Below, piece after piece: positions 18,372 through 29,738 of a DNA stretch of 64,000 nt (within the stretch, counting starts at the first letter, position 1; the number at the start of each line of letters is the position of its first letter). Source of the DNA: an uncultured Oscillospiraceae bacterium (GTDB taxonomy: Bacteria > Bacillota > Clostridia > Oscillospirales > Oscillospiraceae). Below the pieces are notes generated by a model that made no database searches, was not told where the DNA came from, and was given only the letters and a program-made list of their open reading frames with translations. Made by a program: the position numbers and the translations under genes. The stretch is from contig CANQSJ010000009.1 of the NCBI GenBank assembly GCA_947626495.1, forward strand, positions 1-64,000. Direction: 5' to 3'.

Positions 18372-19922
18372 ATGGAGCAGAACCCGGAATATGTCATCGA
18401 AATGCTTCACATCACCAAGGAATTTCCCGGCATCAAGGCCAACGACGACATCACCCTCCAGCTGCGCAAGGGCGAGATCCACGCCCTGCTGGGGGAGAAC
18501 GGCGCCGGCAAGAGCACGCTGATGAGCGTGCTGTTCGGCCTTTATCAGCCGGAGCAGGGTGAGATCCGCAAAAACGGCCAGCCGGTGAAGATCGAGAGTC
18601 CCAACGACGCCACCGCTCTGCACATCGGCATGGTACACCAGCACTTCAAGCTGGTGGACGTGTTCACCGTCCTGGACAACATCATCCTGGGCGCCGAGGA
18701 CACGAAGCTGGGCTTTTTGCAGAAAAAGGACGCCCGGAAAAAGGTGGAGGCCCTGTCCGAGCAGTACGGCCTGCACGTGAATCTGGACGCCAAGGTGGAG
18801 GACATCACCGTGGGCATGCAGCAGCGCACGGAGATCCTCAAAATGCTCTACCGGGACAATGAGATCCTGATCTTCGACGAGCCCACCGCGGTGCTCACCC
18901 CCCAGGAGATCGAGGAGCTGATGCAGATCATGAAGAATCTGGCCGCCGAGGGCAAGAGCATCCTCTTCATCTCCCACAAGCTCAACGAGATCATGGAGGT
19001 CTCCGACCGGGTGACGGTGCTGCGCAAGGGCAAATATGTGGGCACCATCGACACCGCCGGCACCACCAAGGAGGAGCTGAGCCGCATGATGGTGGGCCGC
19101 CCGGTGCAGCTGGTGGTGGACAAGGACGAGGCCAAGCCCGGCGAGGCGGTCCTCACCGTGGAGGGGCTCACCGTTCCCTCCAAGGTCCACAAAAACGACG
19201 CCGTGAAGGACGTCTCCTTCACCGCCCACGCCGGAGAGATCGTGTGCATCGCCGGCATCGACGGCAACGGCCAGACCGAGTTCGTCCAGGCCCTCACCGG
19301 TCTGGAGAAGGCCAGCGCCGGCAAGATCACCCTGTGCGGCCACGACATCTCCCACGCCTCCATCCGCGCCCGCAGCCAGACCGGCATGAGCCACATCCCC
19401 GAGGACCGGCACAAGCACGGCCTGGTGCTGGACTTCACCCTGGAACAGAACATGGTGCTCCAGCGGTACTATGAGCCCCAGTTCCAGAGCCACGGCTTCA
19501 TCCGCTTCGGCGAGGTCCGCTCCTACGCGGAGAGGCTGATCGAACAGTACGACGTCCGCTCCGGGCAGGGGCCCGTGACCATCGCCCGGAGCATGTCCGG
19601 CGGCAACCAGCAGAAGGCCATCGTGGCCCGGGAGATCGACCGGGACCTGCCCCTGATCGTGGCGGTGCAGCCCACCCGCGGCCTGGACGTGGGCGCCATC
19701 GAGTACATCCACAGCCAGCTGGTGGCCCAGCGGGACGCCGGCAAGGCGGTGCTGCTGGTGAGTCTGGAGCTGGACGAGGTGATGAACCTGTCCGACCGGA
19801 TCCTGGTGATGTACGAGGGCGAGATCGTGGGCGAGCTGGACCCGAAGAAGACCACCGTGGAGGAGCTGGGCCTTTACATGGCCGGCGCCAAGCGCCAGGG
19901 AAAGGAGCGTGAGAGCGCATGA
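18372..19922 (+). CDS. Nucleoside ABC transporter ATP-binding protein (two ABC domains)
   Basis: '[16 protein letters not shown]', '[25 protein letters not shown]', second domain '[11 protein letters not shown]', '[15 protein letters not shown]'. Confidence 0.94.
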   Translation: MEQNPEYVIEMLHITKEFPGIKANDDITLQLRKGEIHALLGENGAGKSTLMSVLFGLYQPEQGEIRKNGQPVKIESPNDATALHIGMVHQHFKLVDVFTVLDNIILGAEDTKLGFLQKKDARKKVEALSEQYGLHVNLDAKVEDITVGMQQRTEILKMLYRDNEILIFDEPTAVLTPQEIEELMQIMKNLAAEGKSILFISHKLNEIMEVSDRVTVLRKGKYVGTIDTAGTTKEELSRMMVGRPVQLVVDKDEAKPGEAVLTVEGLTVPSKVHKNDAVKDVSFTAHAGEIVCIAGIDGNGQTEFVQALTGLEKASAGKITLCGHDISHASIRARSQTGMSHIPEDRHKHGLVLDFTLEQNMVLQRYYEPQFQSHGFIRFGEVRSYAERLIEQYDVRSGQGPVTIARSMSGGNQQKAIVAREIDRDLPLIVAVQPTRGLDVGAIEYIHSQLVAQRDAGKAVLLVSLELDEVMNLSDRILVMYEGEIVGELDPKKTTVEELGLYMAGAKRQGKERESA

Positions 19923-21163
19923 AAGAGAAGACTCCCCTGATGCAGCGGGACGGCACGCGCTCCGTGCTGGCCTCCCTGATCAGTATCCTCATCGGCCTGG
20001 CGGCGGGCGCCCTGGTGGTGCTGCTGGCCAGCATGTTCAACAAGAGTCTGAACCTCAAGACCGCCTGGGAGGGCATCCGCCTCATCTTCCTGGGCATCGT
20101 CAGCACCGGCCGCGACGCCGCCGGCGAGCTGAGCTTCGGCTTCAACCCGGTGACCCTGGGCAATATGCTCTTCCGGGCCACCCCCCTGATCCTCACGGGT
20201 CTGTCCGTGGCTGTGGCCTATAAGACGGGGCTTTTCAACATCGGCGCGCCGGGCCAGTATCTGGCCGGCACCACCGCCACGCTGTTCATCGCCCTGGAGA
20301 TCCCCACCACCGTGGTGCCTGCCTGGCTGGTGTGGATCCTGGCGTTCCTGGGCGGCATGGCCGCCGGCGCTCTCTGGGGCGCCATCCCCGGCATGATGAA
20401 GGCCTTCCTCAACATCAACGAGGTGCTGGCCTGCATCATGACCAACTGGATCGCCGCCAACCTGACCACCTGGGCGTTCGACGTGTCCAACCTGAAAAAC
20501 ACCGTGGAGAACACCAAGACCGCTTATATCTACAAGACCAGCTTCAACGGCGTGCAGACTCCCAAGCTGTTTTTGGATAAGATCTTCCCCGGCTCCCAGG
20601 TCAACGGCGGCATCCTCATCGCCGTGCTGCTGGCGGTGCTGATGTACATCATCTTCACCAAGACCACCTTCGGCTATGAGCTGAAGGCCTGCGGCGCCAA
20701 CCGCCACGCGGCCAAGTACGCGGGCATCAAGGACCGGCGGAGCATCGTGCTGAGCATGGCCATCGCCGGCGCCATGTCCGGCGCGGGGGCGGCGCTGTAT
20801 TACCTGGCCGGCAACACGGAGTTTTACTGGAGCACCTATCAGTCCCTGCCGGCGACCGGCTTCAACGGCATCCCCGTGGCCCTGCTGGCGGTGTGCAACC
20901 CCATCGCCGTCATCTTCACCGGCATGTTCATGTCCATGCTGGACATCGCCGGCCAGCAGCTCACCGCGCTGACGGCCTATAACGAGTACATCACCGACGT
21001 GATCATCTCCGTGATCGTGTATCTGTCCGCCTTCTCCCTGGTCATCAAGCTGTGGCTGGGCGGCAAGGCGAAGAAGACGGCGAAGGACAAACCGGACGCC
21101 AACGCGGAAACGGAGCCTGCCCCCGCCGCCTCGGCGGAGGAAGGAAAGGAGGCCGGGAAGTAA
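19919..21163 (+). CDS. Nucleoside ABC transporter permease
   Basis: Polytopic; 'GLFNIGAPGQYLAG', 'NEVLACIMTNWIA'; overlaps the ATPase gene by ATGA. Confidence 0.92.
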   Translation: MKEKTPLMQRDGTRSVLASLISILIGLAAGALVVLLASMFNKSLNLKTAWEGIRLIFLGIVSTGRDAAGELSFGFNPVTLGNMLFRATPLILTGLSVAVAYKTGLFNIGAPGQYLAGTTATLFIALEIPTTVVPAWLVWILAFLGGMAAGALWGAIPGMMKAFLNINEVLACIMTNWIAANLTTWAFDVSNLKNTVENTKTAYIYKTSFNGVQTPKLFLDKIFPGSQVNGGILIAVLLAVLMYIIFTKTTFGYELKACGANRHAAKYAGIKDRRSIVLSMAIAGAMSGAGAALYYLAGNTEFYWSTYQSLPATGFNGIPVALLAVCNPIAVIFTGMFMSMLDIAGQQLTALTAYNEYITDVIISVIVYLSAFSLVIKLWLGGKAKKTAKDKPDANAETEPAPAASAEEGKEAGK

Positions 21164-22194
21164 TGTCATTTCTGATCCGACAGACTCTCATTTACGCGGT
21201 GCCGCTGATGATCGTGGCCCTGGCCGGCGTGTTCGCCGAGCGCAGCGGTATCATCAACCTGGCGCTGGAAGGCATTATGATCTTCGGCGCGTTCGTAGGC
21301 GTGCTGTTCGTGCGGCTGGTCCAGCAGTGGGGCTGGTTCGACGTGGCCAAGCAGATGGACAACTGGGTCGCCCTGCAGGGCTTCGTGCTCATGACCATGG
21401 TGGTGGCCGCCGTACTGGGCGCGGTCTTCTCCCTGCTGTTGGCCTTCGCGGCCATCAATCTGCGGGCCGACCAGACCATCGGCGGCACGGCGCTGAACCT
21501 GATGGCCCCGGCGCTGGTGCTGTTCCTCATCCGGCTCATCGCCAACCAGAACACCCTGCAGATGGCCACCGGCGACGCCGCCAGCTGGTTCATGCTGAAA
21601 AAGACCATGTTCGGCTTCGACAAAAATGCCGAACTGGGCTTCTTCGCCAGCACCTTCCTGGACAAGGTATACCTGACCACCTACGTGTGTATCCTGGTGT
21701 TCGTGATCCTGTCCATCATTCTCTACAAGACCCGGTTCGGCCTGCGGCTGCGCTCCTGCGGCGAGAATCCCCAGGCCGCCGACTCCCTGGGCATCAACGT
21801 GGTGAAGATGCGCTACGCCGGCGTGACCATCTCCGGCGCCCTGGCCGGCATGGGCGGGTTCGTGTACGCCCTGACCACCGCCAACTGCGCCTCCACCGGC
21901 GACGTGGCCGGCTTCGGCTTTTTGGCCCTGGCCGTGATGATCTTCGGCAACTGGAAGCCCCTGAACATCGCCGGGGCGGCCATGCTGTTCGGTCTTTTCA
22001 AGTGCATCGCCGCCGCCTACGCCAGTCTGGACATCAACGGTGACGGGGTGTTCCTGCTGGCCAACCTGGGCCTGAACGCCAACTTCTACCGGCTGCTGCC
22101 CTATCTGGTGACGCTGCTGGTGCTGGCCTTCACCTCCAAGAGCTCCCGGGCCCCCAAGGCCGAGGGCATCCCCTACGACAAGGGACAAAGATGA
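21163..22194 (+). CDS. Nucleoside ABC transporter permease
   Basis: 'AGVFAERSGIINLALEGIMIFGAF', 'RLRSCGENPQAADSLGINV'. Confidence 0.92.
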   Translation: MSFLIRQTLIYAVPLMIVALAGVFAERSGIINLALEGIMIFGAFVGVLFVRLVQQWGWFDVAKQMDNWVALQGFVLMTMVVAAVLGAVFSLLLAFAAINLRADQTIGGTALNLMAPALVLFLIRLIANQNTLQMATGDAASWFMLKKTMFGFDKNAELGFFASTFLDKVYLTTYVCILVFVILSIILYKTRFGLRLRSCGENPQAADSLGINVVKMRYAGVTISGALAGMGGFVYALTTANCASTGDVAGFGFLALAVMIFGNWKPLNIAGAAMLFGLFKCIAAAYASLDINGDGVFLLANLGLNANFYRLLPYLVTLLVLAFTSKSSRAPKAEGIPYDKGQR

Positions 22195-22207
22195 TTTGCT
22201 GGCAGAA

Positions 22208-22240
22208 ATGCCCGGTTGCTTTGCAGCCGGGCATTTCTTT
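22208..22240 (+). terminator. Intrinsic terminator of transporter operon
   Basis: ATGCCCGGTTGC-TTT-GCAGCCGGGCAT-TTCTTT. Confidence 0.85.
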
Positions 22241-22262
22241 GCCAATAGAGTGCGAGGCTAAA

Positions 22263-23510
22263 ATGGGAAATACAAAAAAACCGGAGGTGCTCTCTCCAGC
22301 GGGGGACAGGGAAAAGCTCATGGCCGCCGTGGCCTTCGGCGCGGACGGGGTGTATCTGGCCGGGCCGGGCTACGGCATGCGCTCCGCCGCCGGTGTCTTC
22401 GGCAAGGAGGACATGGCCTGGGCGGCGCGGTACTGCCACGAGCGGGGCGTGAAGGTCTATGTGACCGTGAACACCATCCCCACGGACCGGGAGCTGGAGG
22501 GGCTGCCGGCCTATCTGGAGAGCCTGGAGGACGCCGGCGCCGACGGGCTCATCGTCTCCGATCTGGGGGTGCTGGCCCTGGCGAAAAAGTACGCGCCCCA
22601 CGCCGCCGTCCACATCAGCACCCAGGCGGGGGTGATGAACGCCGCCGCTGCCCGGATGTTTTACGATCTGGGGGCAAAGCGGGCGGTGCTGGCCCGGGAG
22701 ATGAGCCTGGAGCAGATCGCGGCGCTTCGCGCCCGGGTGCCGGCGGAGATGGAGCTGGAGGCCTTCGTCCACGGGGCGATGTGCGTGTCCTTCTCCGGGC
22801 GGTGCGTGCTGTCCAACTATCTGACCGGCCGGGACGCCAACCGGGGAGAGTGCGCCCAGCCCTGCCGGTGGAAATACCACCTGGTGGAGGAGAAGCGGCC
22901 GGGGGAGTACATGGAGATCACCGAGGACGGGGGGACCTATCTTTACAACGCCCGGGATCTGTGCATGATCGACCACATCCCGGCGCTGCTGGCGGCGGGG
23001 GTGAGCAGTCTGAAGATCGAGGGCCGGACCAAGTCCGCCTATTACGCCGCCGTGGTCACCCACGCCTACCGCCACGCCGTGGACGCGGCCCTGGCGGGCG
23101 AGCCGCTGGCGGATGTGTGGCGGGAGGAGGTATACGCCGTCAGCCACCGGCCCTACTGCACGGGATTTTACTTCGGCCCGCCGGGGCAGTATACCGCCGA
23201 CGCGGCCTATTTCTCCCGCTATGACGTGGCGGCGGTGGTGGAGGCGTGCGACGGCGCCGGGAACGCCCGGCTGACCCAGCGCAACCGGTTCTTCCCCGGG
23301 GACGAGCTGGAGCTGGTCATGCCCGGGCGGGAGCCGCTGGCCTTCACCGCCGGAGAGATATGGGACGGCGAGGGCGCGCCCGTGGCGGCGGCCAGCCACG
23401 CCAAGATGGCGCTGCGCATGACGCTGCCGGTCCCCGCGCCGGCTCTGTCCATCCTCCGTCGTCGCCGCACCCGGGCCCAGTCCGGCCACGGCATCGACCC
23501 GGAGATGTGA
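22263..23510 (+). CDS. U32 family peptidase
   Basis: 'PEVLSPAGDREKLMAAVAFGADGVYLAG', 'EAFVHGAMCVSFSGRCVLSNYLTGRDANRGECAQPCRW'. Confidence 0.95.
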   Translation: MGNTKKPEVLSPAGDREKLMAAVAFGADGVYLAGPGYGMRSAAGVFGKEDMAWAARYCHERGVKVYVTVNTIPTDRELEGLPAYLESLEDAGADGLIVSDLGVLALAKKYAPHAAVHISTQAGVMNAAAARMFYDLGAKRAVLAREMSLEQIAALRARVPAEMELEAFVHGAMCVSFSGRCVLSNYLTGRDANRGECAQPCRWKYHLVEEKRPGEYMEITEDGGTYLYNARDLCMIDHIPALLAAGVSSLKIEGRTKSAYYAAVVTHAYRHAVDAALAGEPLADVWREEVYAVSHRPYCTGFYFGPPGQYTADAAYFSRYDVAAVVEACDGAGNARLTQRNRFFPGDELELVMPGREPLAFTAGEIWDGEGAPVAAASHAKMALRMTLPVPAPALSILRRRRTRAQSGHGIDPEM

Positions 23511-23537
23511 CGGTCCGGAGAAAACGGAAGGAGAAAA

Positions 23538-23565
23538 GGACGGTATGGCAAACGCCATACCGTCC
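23538..23565 (+). terminator. Bidirectional intrinsic terminator
   Basis: GGACGGTATGGC-AAAC-GCCATACCGTCC between convergent genes. Confidence 0.75.
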
Positions 23566-23580
23566 TGGTCTATATGGTTT

Positions 23581-24459
23581 TTACGCCCGCTCCCACAGGA
23601 GCGTGTCCTCCTCGAACCCGGCGTTCAGACGGCCGGCGTCCCGCAGCCAGCTGAGGTAGGACCGGACCGTGCTGCCCACCAGGGCGTGCTGCTCGAAGGT
23701 CATGGTCAGCCCGTAGCGCCGGAAGAGCTGCCGGAGGATCCCGTCGAAGCCTGTGGGCTCCCGGCAGATGTCCAGGATGGCCTGGGCCACCTCCAGCACC
23801 GCGTCGATGTTGACCTGGGCCAGCTCCGCCACGCTCTCCGCCGCAGGGGCGTGGGCGGGCACGAACATGGCCCCCTCCATGGTCTTGACCCGCTCCAGGG
23901 TGTCCAGATAGGCGGCCACGTCCCAGAGAAAGCCGATCCGGTATTTCTCCAGGGTCTCCCGGCTGGACAGACAGTCGGCCAGATACACCACGCCGTCCGC
24001 CGTGCGGAAGCCCACCATGTCGAAGCTGTGGCCGGGCAGGGGGATGCGCTCCCAGCCCGCCGGCAGGACGTCCTCCGTCAGGGGCAGGGCGTCGCTGGGC
24101 TGGGCCATGAGGAACTTGTGGCGCAGATCCCGGCCGGGAAAGCCGCCGTAGAGGAGCGAGGGCTCCAGCACGGGGTGGCAGGTGAAGTCGCGCTCGATGC
24201 CGGGGGCATAGATCCGGCAGCCGGTCTGCTTTTGCAGATACTGGTTGCCGCCGATGTGGTCGGCGTGGGAGTGGGTGTTGTAGATGGCGTCCAGGCGCCA
24301 GCCGTTGGCATCCAGGATCTGGCGGACCTTCCGGCCGGCATCCTTGTCGTTGCCGCTGTCGATGAGGCAGACCCGATCCCCCTCCAGACGGACCAGGCCG
24401 ATCTTGGCGGGGCTCTGGATGTAACAGCTGCTGTCGGTGAGCCGAATCAGTTCATACAT
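23581..24459 (-). CDS. MBL-fold metallo-hydrolase
   Basis: 'AIYNTHSHADHIGGNQYLQ' HxHxDH motif. Confidence 0.93.
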   Translation of the reverse strand: MYELIRLTDSSCYIQSPAKIGLVRLEGDRVCLIDSGNDKDAGRKVRQILDANGWRLDAIYNTHSHADHIGGNQYLQKQTGCRIYAPGIERDFTCHPVLEPSLLYGGFPGRDLRHKFLMAQPSDALPLTEDVLPAGWERIPLPGHSFDMVGFRTADGVVYLADCLSSRETLEKYRIGFLWDVAAYLDTLERVKTMEGAMFVPAHAPAAESVAELAQVNIDAVLEVAQAILDICREPTGFDGILRQLFRRYGLTMTFEQHALVGSTVRSYLSWLRDAGRLNAGFEEDTLLWERA

Positions 24460-24495
24460 CGTCGTTTCCTTTCGCGCCAGCCGCTCTGGGCGGGA

Positions 24496-26187
24496 TCAGT
24501 CCGGATAGAAGCGGCGCAGGGCGGCAAAGTCCATCACGTCGCCGTTGCCGTGGCCCTGCTGGATGTCCATGGGGCCGATCCGGATGGCATACTCGCCCTG
24601 GGCGTTTTCGAAGGCGGACAGGGACATCTGGCTGCCGTCCACAAGGTACTGGCCGTCCTTCTCGGCGCCCACCTGGCCGTGGGCCTCCATATAGACGCCC
24701 TCGCCGAAGGAGCCGGCATCTTCATCCAGGGGGAAATAGGCGAAGTAGTTGTTGAACTGGTCGCCCTCCCAGAGGTGGCACTCCAGCAGCATGACGGGCA
24801 CGCCGTCCTTCTCCATCAGGGACACGCTGCCGCTGTTGCCGCCCACCTCGTCATAGAGGGTGTTGTGGGACAGCAGCGCCGCGGTGCCGTCCCGGATCAG
24901 CCAGGCGTCGGTCATCACCGTGTAGTCGTAGCCGATGACCGTCTCATACGTCGTCACCAGCAATTCGCCGTCGTCCAGCGTCCAAACGAAGCCCAGCGGC
25001 TCCATCCAGCCGTCGGCCCCGTTGTTGAAGCCCTCCAGGTTCTCGGTGGCGTCCAGCGCCTCGCCCACGCCGCCGCTGATGACCTCCAGCCCCGAGGCGC
25101 CGGAGGAGCCGGCGGATAGGCCGTCGTCGTTGACCCGCAGGGAGAACAGGGTGTCGCTGAAGGCGGCGGCCACCTGGTCGGCATACTCGTCCGTCGCCTC
25201 GGAAGTCACCTCCCAGTAGTAGCCGTCGGAGACGAACAGCGCCACGTTCACCGTGTAGTGCTCCCCGTCGCTATAGCACTCCAGCGAGAGCATGTCGTAG
25301 CTGTAGCGCCCCAGATCGAAATGGGAGGGCTGCGCCGTGAGCTGGGCGTCGTCCCGGTATTTGAAGTAATAGCCGCCGCAGCTGTCCATGACCGTCGCCA
25401 GATCGTAGCTGGACTCCCAGGCGCTCTGACGGATGGTGACGTTGGCCTCCACGAATACCCGGTCCACCGGGTAGATGGTGATGCTGCTGTCGTAGTTTTT
25501 CATCTGGGCGGTGTCCCGGGCGAAGAACTGCACCGGCATGCCCTCGCACAGCTCGTCGTAGAAGATATAGCCATCCGCCTGATAGGCGCCGGTGACGGTG
25601 AAGCTCCGGAGCATGTGCTCCAGCTGCCCCATATAGATCTCCCCGTCCCGGGCGTCGTCCCGGAGCAGGACCTGCAGGCAGTAGCAGCCGAAGTCCCCCT
25701 TGCCGTCGAAGAGATAGAGGGCGCCGGAGAAGGCGTCGCCGGAGATCTCCGTGGTGTAGGCGCAGACGTAGCAGCGCTTGCCCTCCACCTCGCCCCAGCC
25801 GGAGTCCATGATTTCCAGGTCGGACACGCTGGCCCAGTCGGCCAGGACTGTCTCGTCCGCCTCGATGAAGGCGGCGAAATCGTCCGCGCTCTGGATGAAC
25901 CGGGCGTTGTCGGCGGTGGTGAAGGTGTACTCCGCCGCCACGCGGAAATCGCTGCCGTCGGAGATCATCACCCCGTTCACGTAGGGCTCCGTCACGTCGT
26001 AGCCCTCCGGCACGTCCATGGCGAACTTCACCGTGTCGTTTTCATACCGTTCGTAGCCGTCCTCCGCGGAGCGGGACGAGAGAAGCGCCGCTCTGTCCAC
26101 GGGGGAGAGAAAGCCGCTGCCCAGCGCCATCGTTGCCAGCATCATCGCCGCCAGCGCCAGGGCCAGGACCCGTTTGCGCATCGTCAT
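24496..26187 (-). CDS. Secreted protein of unknown function (~563 aa)
   Basis: Signal peptide 'MTMRKRVLALALAAMMLATMALGSGFLS'; acidic, aromatic-rich remainder with no motif I recognise. Confidence 0.75.
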   Translation of the reverse strand: MTMRKRVLALALAAMMLATMALGSGFLSPVDRAALLSSRSAEDGYERYENDTVKFAMDVPEGYDVTEPYVNGVMISDGSDFRVAAEYTFTTADNARFIQSADDFAAFIEADETVLADWASVSDLEIMDSGWGEVEGKRCYVCAYTTEISGDAFSGALYLFDGKGDFGCYCLQVLLRDDARDGEIYMGQLEHMLRSFTVTGAYQADGYIFYDELCEGMPVQFFARDTAQMKNYDSSITIYPVDRVFVEANVTIRQSAWESSYDLATVMDSCGGYYFKYRDDAQLTAQPSHFDLGRYSYDMLSLECYSDGEHYTVNVALFVSDGYYWEVTSEATDEYADQVAAAFSDTLFSLRVNDDGLSAGSSGASGLEVISGGVGEALDATENLEGFNNGADGWMEPLGFVWTLDDGELLVTTYETVIGYDYTVMTDAWLIRDGTAALLSHNTLYDEVGGNSGSVSLMEKDGVPVMLLECHLWEGDQFNNYFAYFPLDEDAGSFGEGVYMEAHGQVGAEKDGQYLVDGSQMSLSAFENAQGEYAIRIGPMDIQQGHGNGDVMDFAALRRFYPD

Positions 26188-26265
26188 GTTCTGATCCCTC
26201 CTGTATGGATTTCTGATTGCATGATACCACAGGAGATCGGCGGCTGTCAATGTGCCTGGCCGGAC

Positions 26266-27468
26266 TCAGCCCTCCCGGAGGACCTGGAAGATGAAGAATT
26301 TCAGATAGCTGGAATCCTCCGCGCCGAAGAGGATGGGGTGGTCCGGGGCCTGGGTGCGGAATTCCACCAGCCGCAGCCGCTTGCGCACGTTGTTGGCCGC
26401 CTGGCGGACCGTCTCGGCCAGCAGGGCCGCGTCCACGAAGTGGGAGCAGGAGCAGGTGACCAGATAGCCCCCGTCCTTCACCAGCTGCAGTCCCCGCAGG
26501 TTGATCTGGCGGTAGCCCTTCACCGCGTTTTTCACCGCGCCCCGGCTCTTGGCGAAGGCCGGCGGGTCCAGGATCACCACGTCGTACCGTTCCTTCTTTT
26601 GGATGAGCGCCGGCAGAAATTCAAACACGTCCGCGCACCGGACCGTCACCCGGTCGGAGAGGCCGTTGAGGGCGGCGTTCTCCCGGGCCTGGGCCACCGC
26701 CAGCTCCGAGGCGTCCACCGCCAGAACGCTCTCCGCCCCGGCCTGGGCCGCGTTCAGGGCGAAAGAGCCGGTGTGGGTGAAGCAGTCCAGCACCCGCGCG
26801 CCGGCGCACAGGGGCCGGATGGCCCGGCGGTTGTATTTCTGGTCCAGGAAAAAGCCGGTCTTCTGCCCCTCGGCCACGTCCACCAGGTACCGCACGCCGT
26901 TTTCGCAGATCTCCACCTTGGTGTCGAAGGCCGGGCCGATGAAGCCCTTCACCCGCGCAAGGCCCTCCCGCTCCCGGACGGGGGCGTCGCTGCGCTCGTA
27001 TATGCCCCGGACGGTCACGCCGTCCGCCGCCAGGGCCTCGGTGAGAAGCTCCAAAATGGTGTTTTTCATCCGGTCGATGCCCAGGGCCAGGGACTGGACC
27101 ACCAGCACGTCGGAGAACTTGTCCACCACCAGCCCGGGGAGAAAGTCCGCCTCCCCGAAGATGACCCGGCAGCAGGACGTGTCCACCGTCCTTTTCCGGT
27201 ACTCCCAGGCGTCCCGGACCCGCTTTTGGAGAAACGCCCGGTCGATGACCGCGTTCTCGTCCCGGCTCATCACCCGCACCAGCAGCTTGCTTTTCCGGTT
27301 GATGAACCCCTGGCAGAGGAACCGGCCCCGGTGATCCGCCACGGTGACGATGTCCCCGTCGTCGAAGGTCCCCTCCACCGAGGCGGCCTCGTTGTCGTAT
27401 ATCCAGGGGCCGCCGGCCTTCAGGGACCGGCCCTCCCCCTCCTTCAGGGTGACAATGGCGTTTGGCAT
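26266..27468 (-). CDS. Class I SAM-dependent rRNA methyltransferase (RlmI-like, PUA + methyltransferase)
   Basis: PUA-like N-terminus, 'VLDCFTHTGSFALNAAQAGAESVLAVDASELAV', 'YDVVILDPPAFAKS'. Confidence 0.92.
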   Translation of the reverse strand: MPNAIVTLKEGEGRSLKAGGPWIYDNEAASVEGTFDDGDIVTVADHRGRFLCQGFINRKSKLLVRVMSRDENAVIDRAFLQKRVRDAWEYRKRTVDTSCCRVIFGEADFLPGLVVDKFSDVLVVQSLALGIDRMKNTILELLTEALAADGVTVRGIYERSDAPVREREGLARVKGFIGPAFDTKVEICENGVRYLVDVAEGQKTGFFLDQKYNRRAIRPLCAGARVLDCFTHTGSFALNAAQAGAESVLAVDASELAVAQARENAALNGLSDRVTVRCADVFEFLPALIQKKERYDVVILDPPAFAKSRGAVKNAVKGYRQINLRGLQLVKDGGYLVTCSCSHFVDAALLAETVRQAANNVRKRLRLVEFRTQAPDHPILFGAEDSSYLKFFIFQVLREG

Positions 27469-27711
27469 ATCATCCCGCCTTTCCGCGAAATCGCATCGGC
27501 CCGCCGGCAAAGCGCCCCGCATCCGCGGGAGCGCCGGACGGACCTTCCTCCGCCATTATACCCCGGCGCACCCGGAAAGCGCAAGGGCGGCGTGCCCTCC
27601 GCCGGGCCGGCCGCAAAAGGCCGGGGAGAGATGATGCGGTCCGTTTGCTTGTACTTTCCCAAAAGTATGATATAATGTTAATTCAATGCAAACACCCAAG
27701 GAGGCCGCGCC

Positions 27712-29688
27712 ATGGAATCCAAGCCCTTCAAAGTCGTATCCCCCTATGAGCCCGCGGGCGACCAGCCCGAGGCCATCGACGCGCTGGCGGCAGGACTGGA
27801 AAACGGCATCGACGAGCAGGTGCTGCTGGGCGTCACCGGCTCCGGCAAGACCTATACCATGGCCAAGGTGATCGAGCGGGTCCAGCGGCCCACCCTGGTG
27901 CTGGCCCACAACAAGACCCTGGCCGCCCAGCTGTGCGCCGAGTTTCGGGAGTTTTTCCCGGACAACGCCGTGGAGTACTTCGTCTCCTACTACGACTATT
28001 ACCAGCCGGAGGCCTACATCCCCCATACGGATACCTTTATAGAAAAAGACGCCTCCATCAACGACGAGATCGACCGGCTGCGGCTGAGCGCCACCGCCTC
28101 CCTGCTGGAGCGGCGGGACGTGATCGTGGTCAGCTCCGTCTCCTGCATCTACGGCCTGGGGGAGCCGGACGACTTCGCCGCCATGATGGTCACCCTGCGG
28201 GTGGGCCTCACCGTGAAGATCGAGGATCTGGCCCGGCGGCTGGTGGACATCCGCTACGAGCGCAACGACGTGGCCTTCGAGCGCAACAAGTTCCGGGTCC
28301 GGGGGGACACCATGGAGATCTGGCCCGCCTATTGGAAGGACACCGCCATCCGGGTGGAGTTTTTCGGCGACGAGATCGACCGGATCAGCGAGATCAACGC
28401 CGTCTCCGGCCAGGTCATCCGGCGGCTGACCAACATCCCCGTCTGGCCCGCCAATCACTACGTGACCACCAAGGAGAAGATGGAGGCCGCCATCGGCGAG
28501 ATCCGCCGGGAGCTGGACGAGCGGGTGGCCTGGTTCGAGCAAAACGGCCGGCTCCTGGAGGCCCAGCGCATCCGCCAGCGGACGGAGTACGACATCGAGA
28601 TGATGCAGGAGCTGGGCTACTGCTCCGGCATCGAGAACTATTCCCGCATCATCTCCGGCCGGGCCCCTGGCAGCGCCCCCATGACCCTGCTGGACTACTT
28701 CCCCAAGGACTTCGTGCTGTTCGTGGACGAGAGCCACGTGACCCTGCCCCAGGTGCGGGCCATGTTCAAGGGAGATTTCAGCCGCAAGCAGACCCTGGTG
28801 GAATACGGCTTCCGCCTGCCCTCGGCCTTCGACAACCGGCCGCTGAAATTCGACGAGTTCACCCAGCGCATCCACCAGGCCATCTACGTGTCCGCCACCC
28901 CGGCGGAGTATGAGCGCAGCCGGGCCGGGCAGATCGCCGAGCAGGTGATCCGGCCCACGGGGCTTTTGGACCCGCGGATCGAGGTCCGGCCGGTGGAGGG
29001 CCAGATCGACGACCTCATCGGCGAGATCAACGCCCGGGTGGAGAAGAACCAGCGCACCCTGGTCACCACCCTCACCGTGAAGATGGCGGAGGATCTGACC
29101 GCCTATCTCACCGACGCGGGCATCCGCAGCCGGTATCTGCACCACAACATCGGCTCCATCGAGCGGATGGAGATCATCCGGGATATGCGCCTGGGCCACT
29201 TCGACGTGCTGGTGGGCATCAACCTTCTGCGGGAGGGCCTGGACCTGCCGGAGGTGTCCCTGGTGGCCATCCTGGACGCGGACAAGGAGGGCTTTCTCCG
29301 GTCCGAGACCAGCCTCATCCAGACCGTGGGCCGGGCCGCCCGGAACGCGGAGGGCACCGTGCTCATGTACGCGGACACGGTGACGCCCAGTATGGCCGCC
29401 TGCATCCGGGAGACGGAGCGCCGCCGGGCCAAGCAGCAGGCCTACAACGAGGCCCACGGCATCGTGCCCCGGACCATCATCAAGGACGTGAAGGACATGA
29501 TGGAGATCTCCGCCGGCGCGGAGGAGGCGGAGGCCGTCACCGCTGCGGGCATCAAGATGACCGCCGCCGAGCGGAAGGCGGAGATCGAGAAGCTGGAAAA
29601 GCAGATGCGCAAGGCCGCCCAGATGCTGGAGTTCGAGTACGCCGCCGTCATCCGCGACCGGCTGGTGAAGCTGCGGGGCGAGAAGTGA
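27712..29688 (+). CDS. uvrB: Excinuclease ABC subunit UvrB
   Basis: '[19 protein letters not shown]...[17 protein letters not shown]', 'NKTLAAQL', '[15 protein letters not shown]', C-terminal UVR motif. Confidence 0.98.
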   Translation: MESKPFKVVSPYEPAGDQPEAIDALAAGLENGIDEQVLLGVTGSGKTYTMAKVIERVQRPTLVLAHNKTLAAQLCAEFREFFPDNAVEYFVSYYDYYQPEAYIPHTDTFIEKDASINDEIDRLRLSATASLLERRDVIVVSSVSCIYGLGEPDDFAAMMVTLRVGLTVKIEDLARRLVDIRYERNDVAFERNKFRVRGDTMEIWPAYWKDTAIRVEFFGDEIDRISEINAVSGQVIRRLTNIPVWPANHYVTTKEKMEAAIGEIRRELDERVAWFEQNGRLLEAQRIRQRTEYDIEMMQELGYCSGIENYSRIISGRAPGSAPMTLLDYFPKDFVLFVDESHVTLPQVRAMFKGDFSRKQTLVEYGFRLPSAFDNRPLKFDEFTQRIHQAIYVSATPAEYERSRAGQIAEQVIRPTGLLDPRIEVRPVEGQIDDLIGEINARVEKNQRTLVTTLTVKMAEDLTAYLTDAGIRSRYLHHNIGSIERMEIIRDMRLGHFDVLVGINLLREGLDLPEVSLVAILDADKEGFLRSETSLIQTVGRAARNAEGTVLMYADTVTPSMAACIRETERRRAKQQAYNEAHGIVPRTIIKDVKDMMEISAGAEEAEAVTAAGIKMTAAERKAEIEKLEKQMRKAAQMLEFEYAAVIRDRLVKLRGEK

Positions 29689-29693
29689 ACAGG

Positions 29694-29728
29694 AAAAGGC
29701 CCCCGGACTTGCGTCCGGGGGCCTTTTT
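29694..29728 (+). terminator. Bidirectional intrinsic terminator
   Basis: AAAAGGCCCCCGGAC-TTGC-GTCCGGGGGCCTTTTT. Confidence 0.92.
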
Positions 29729-29738
29729 CCGTCCGGGA

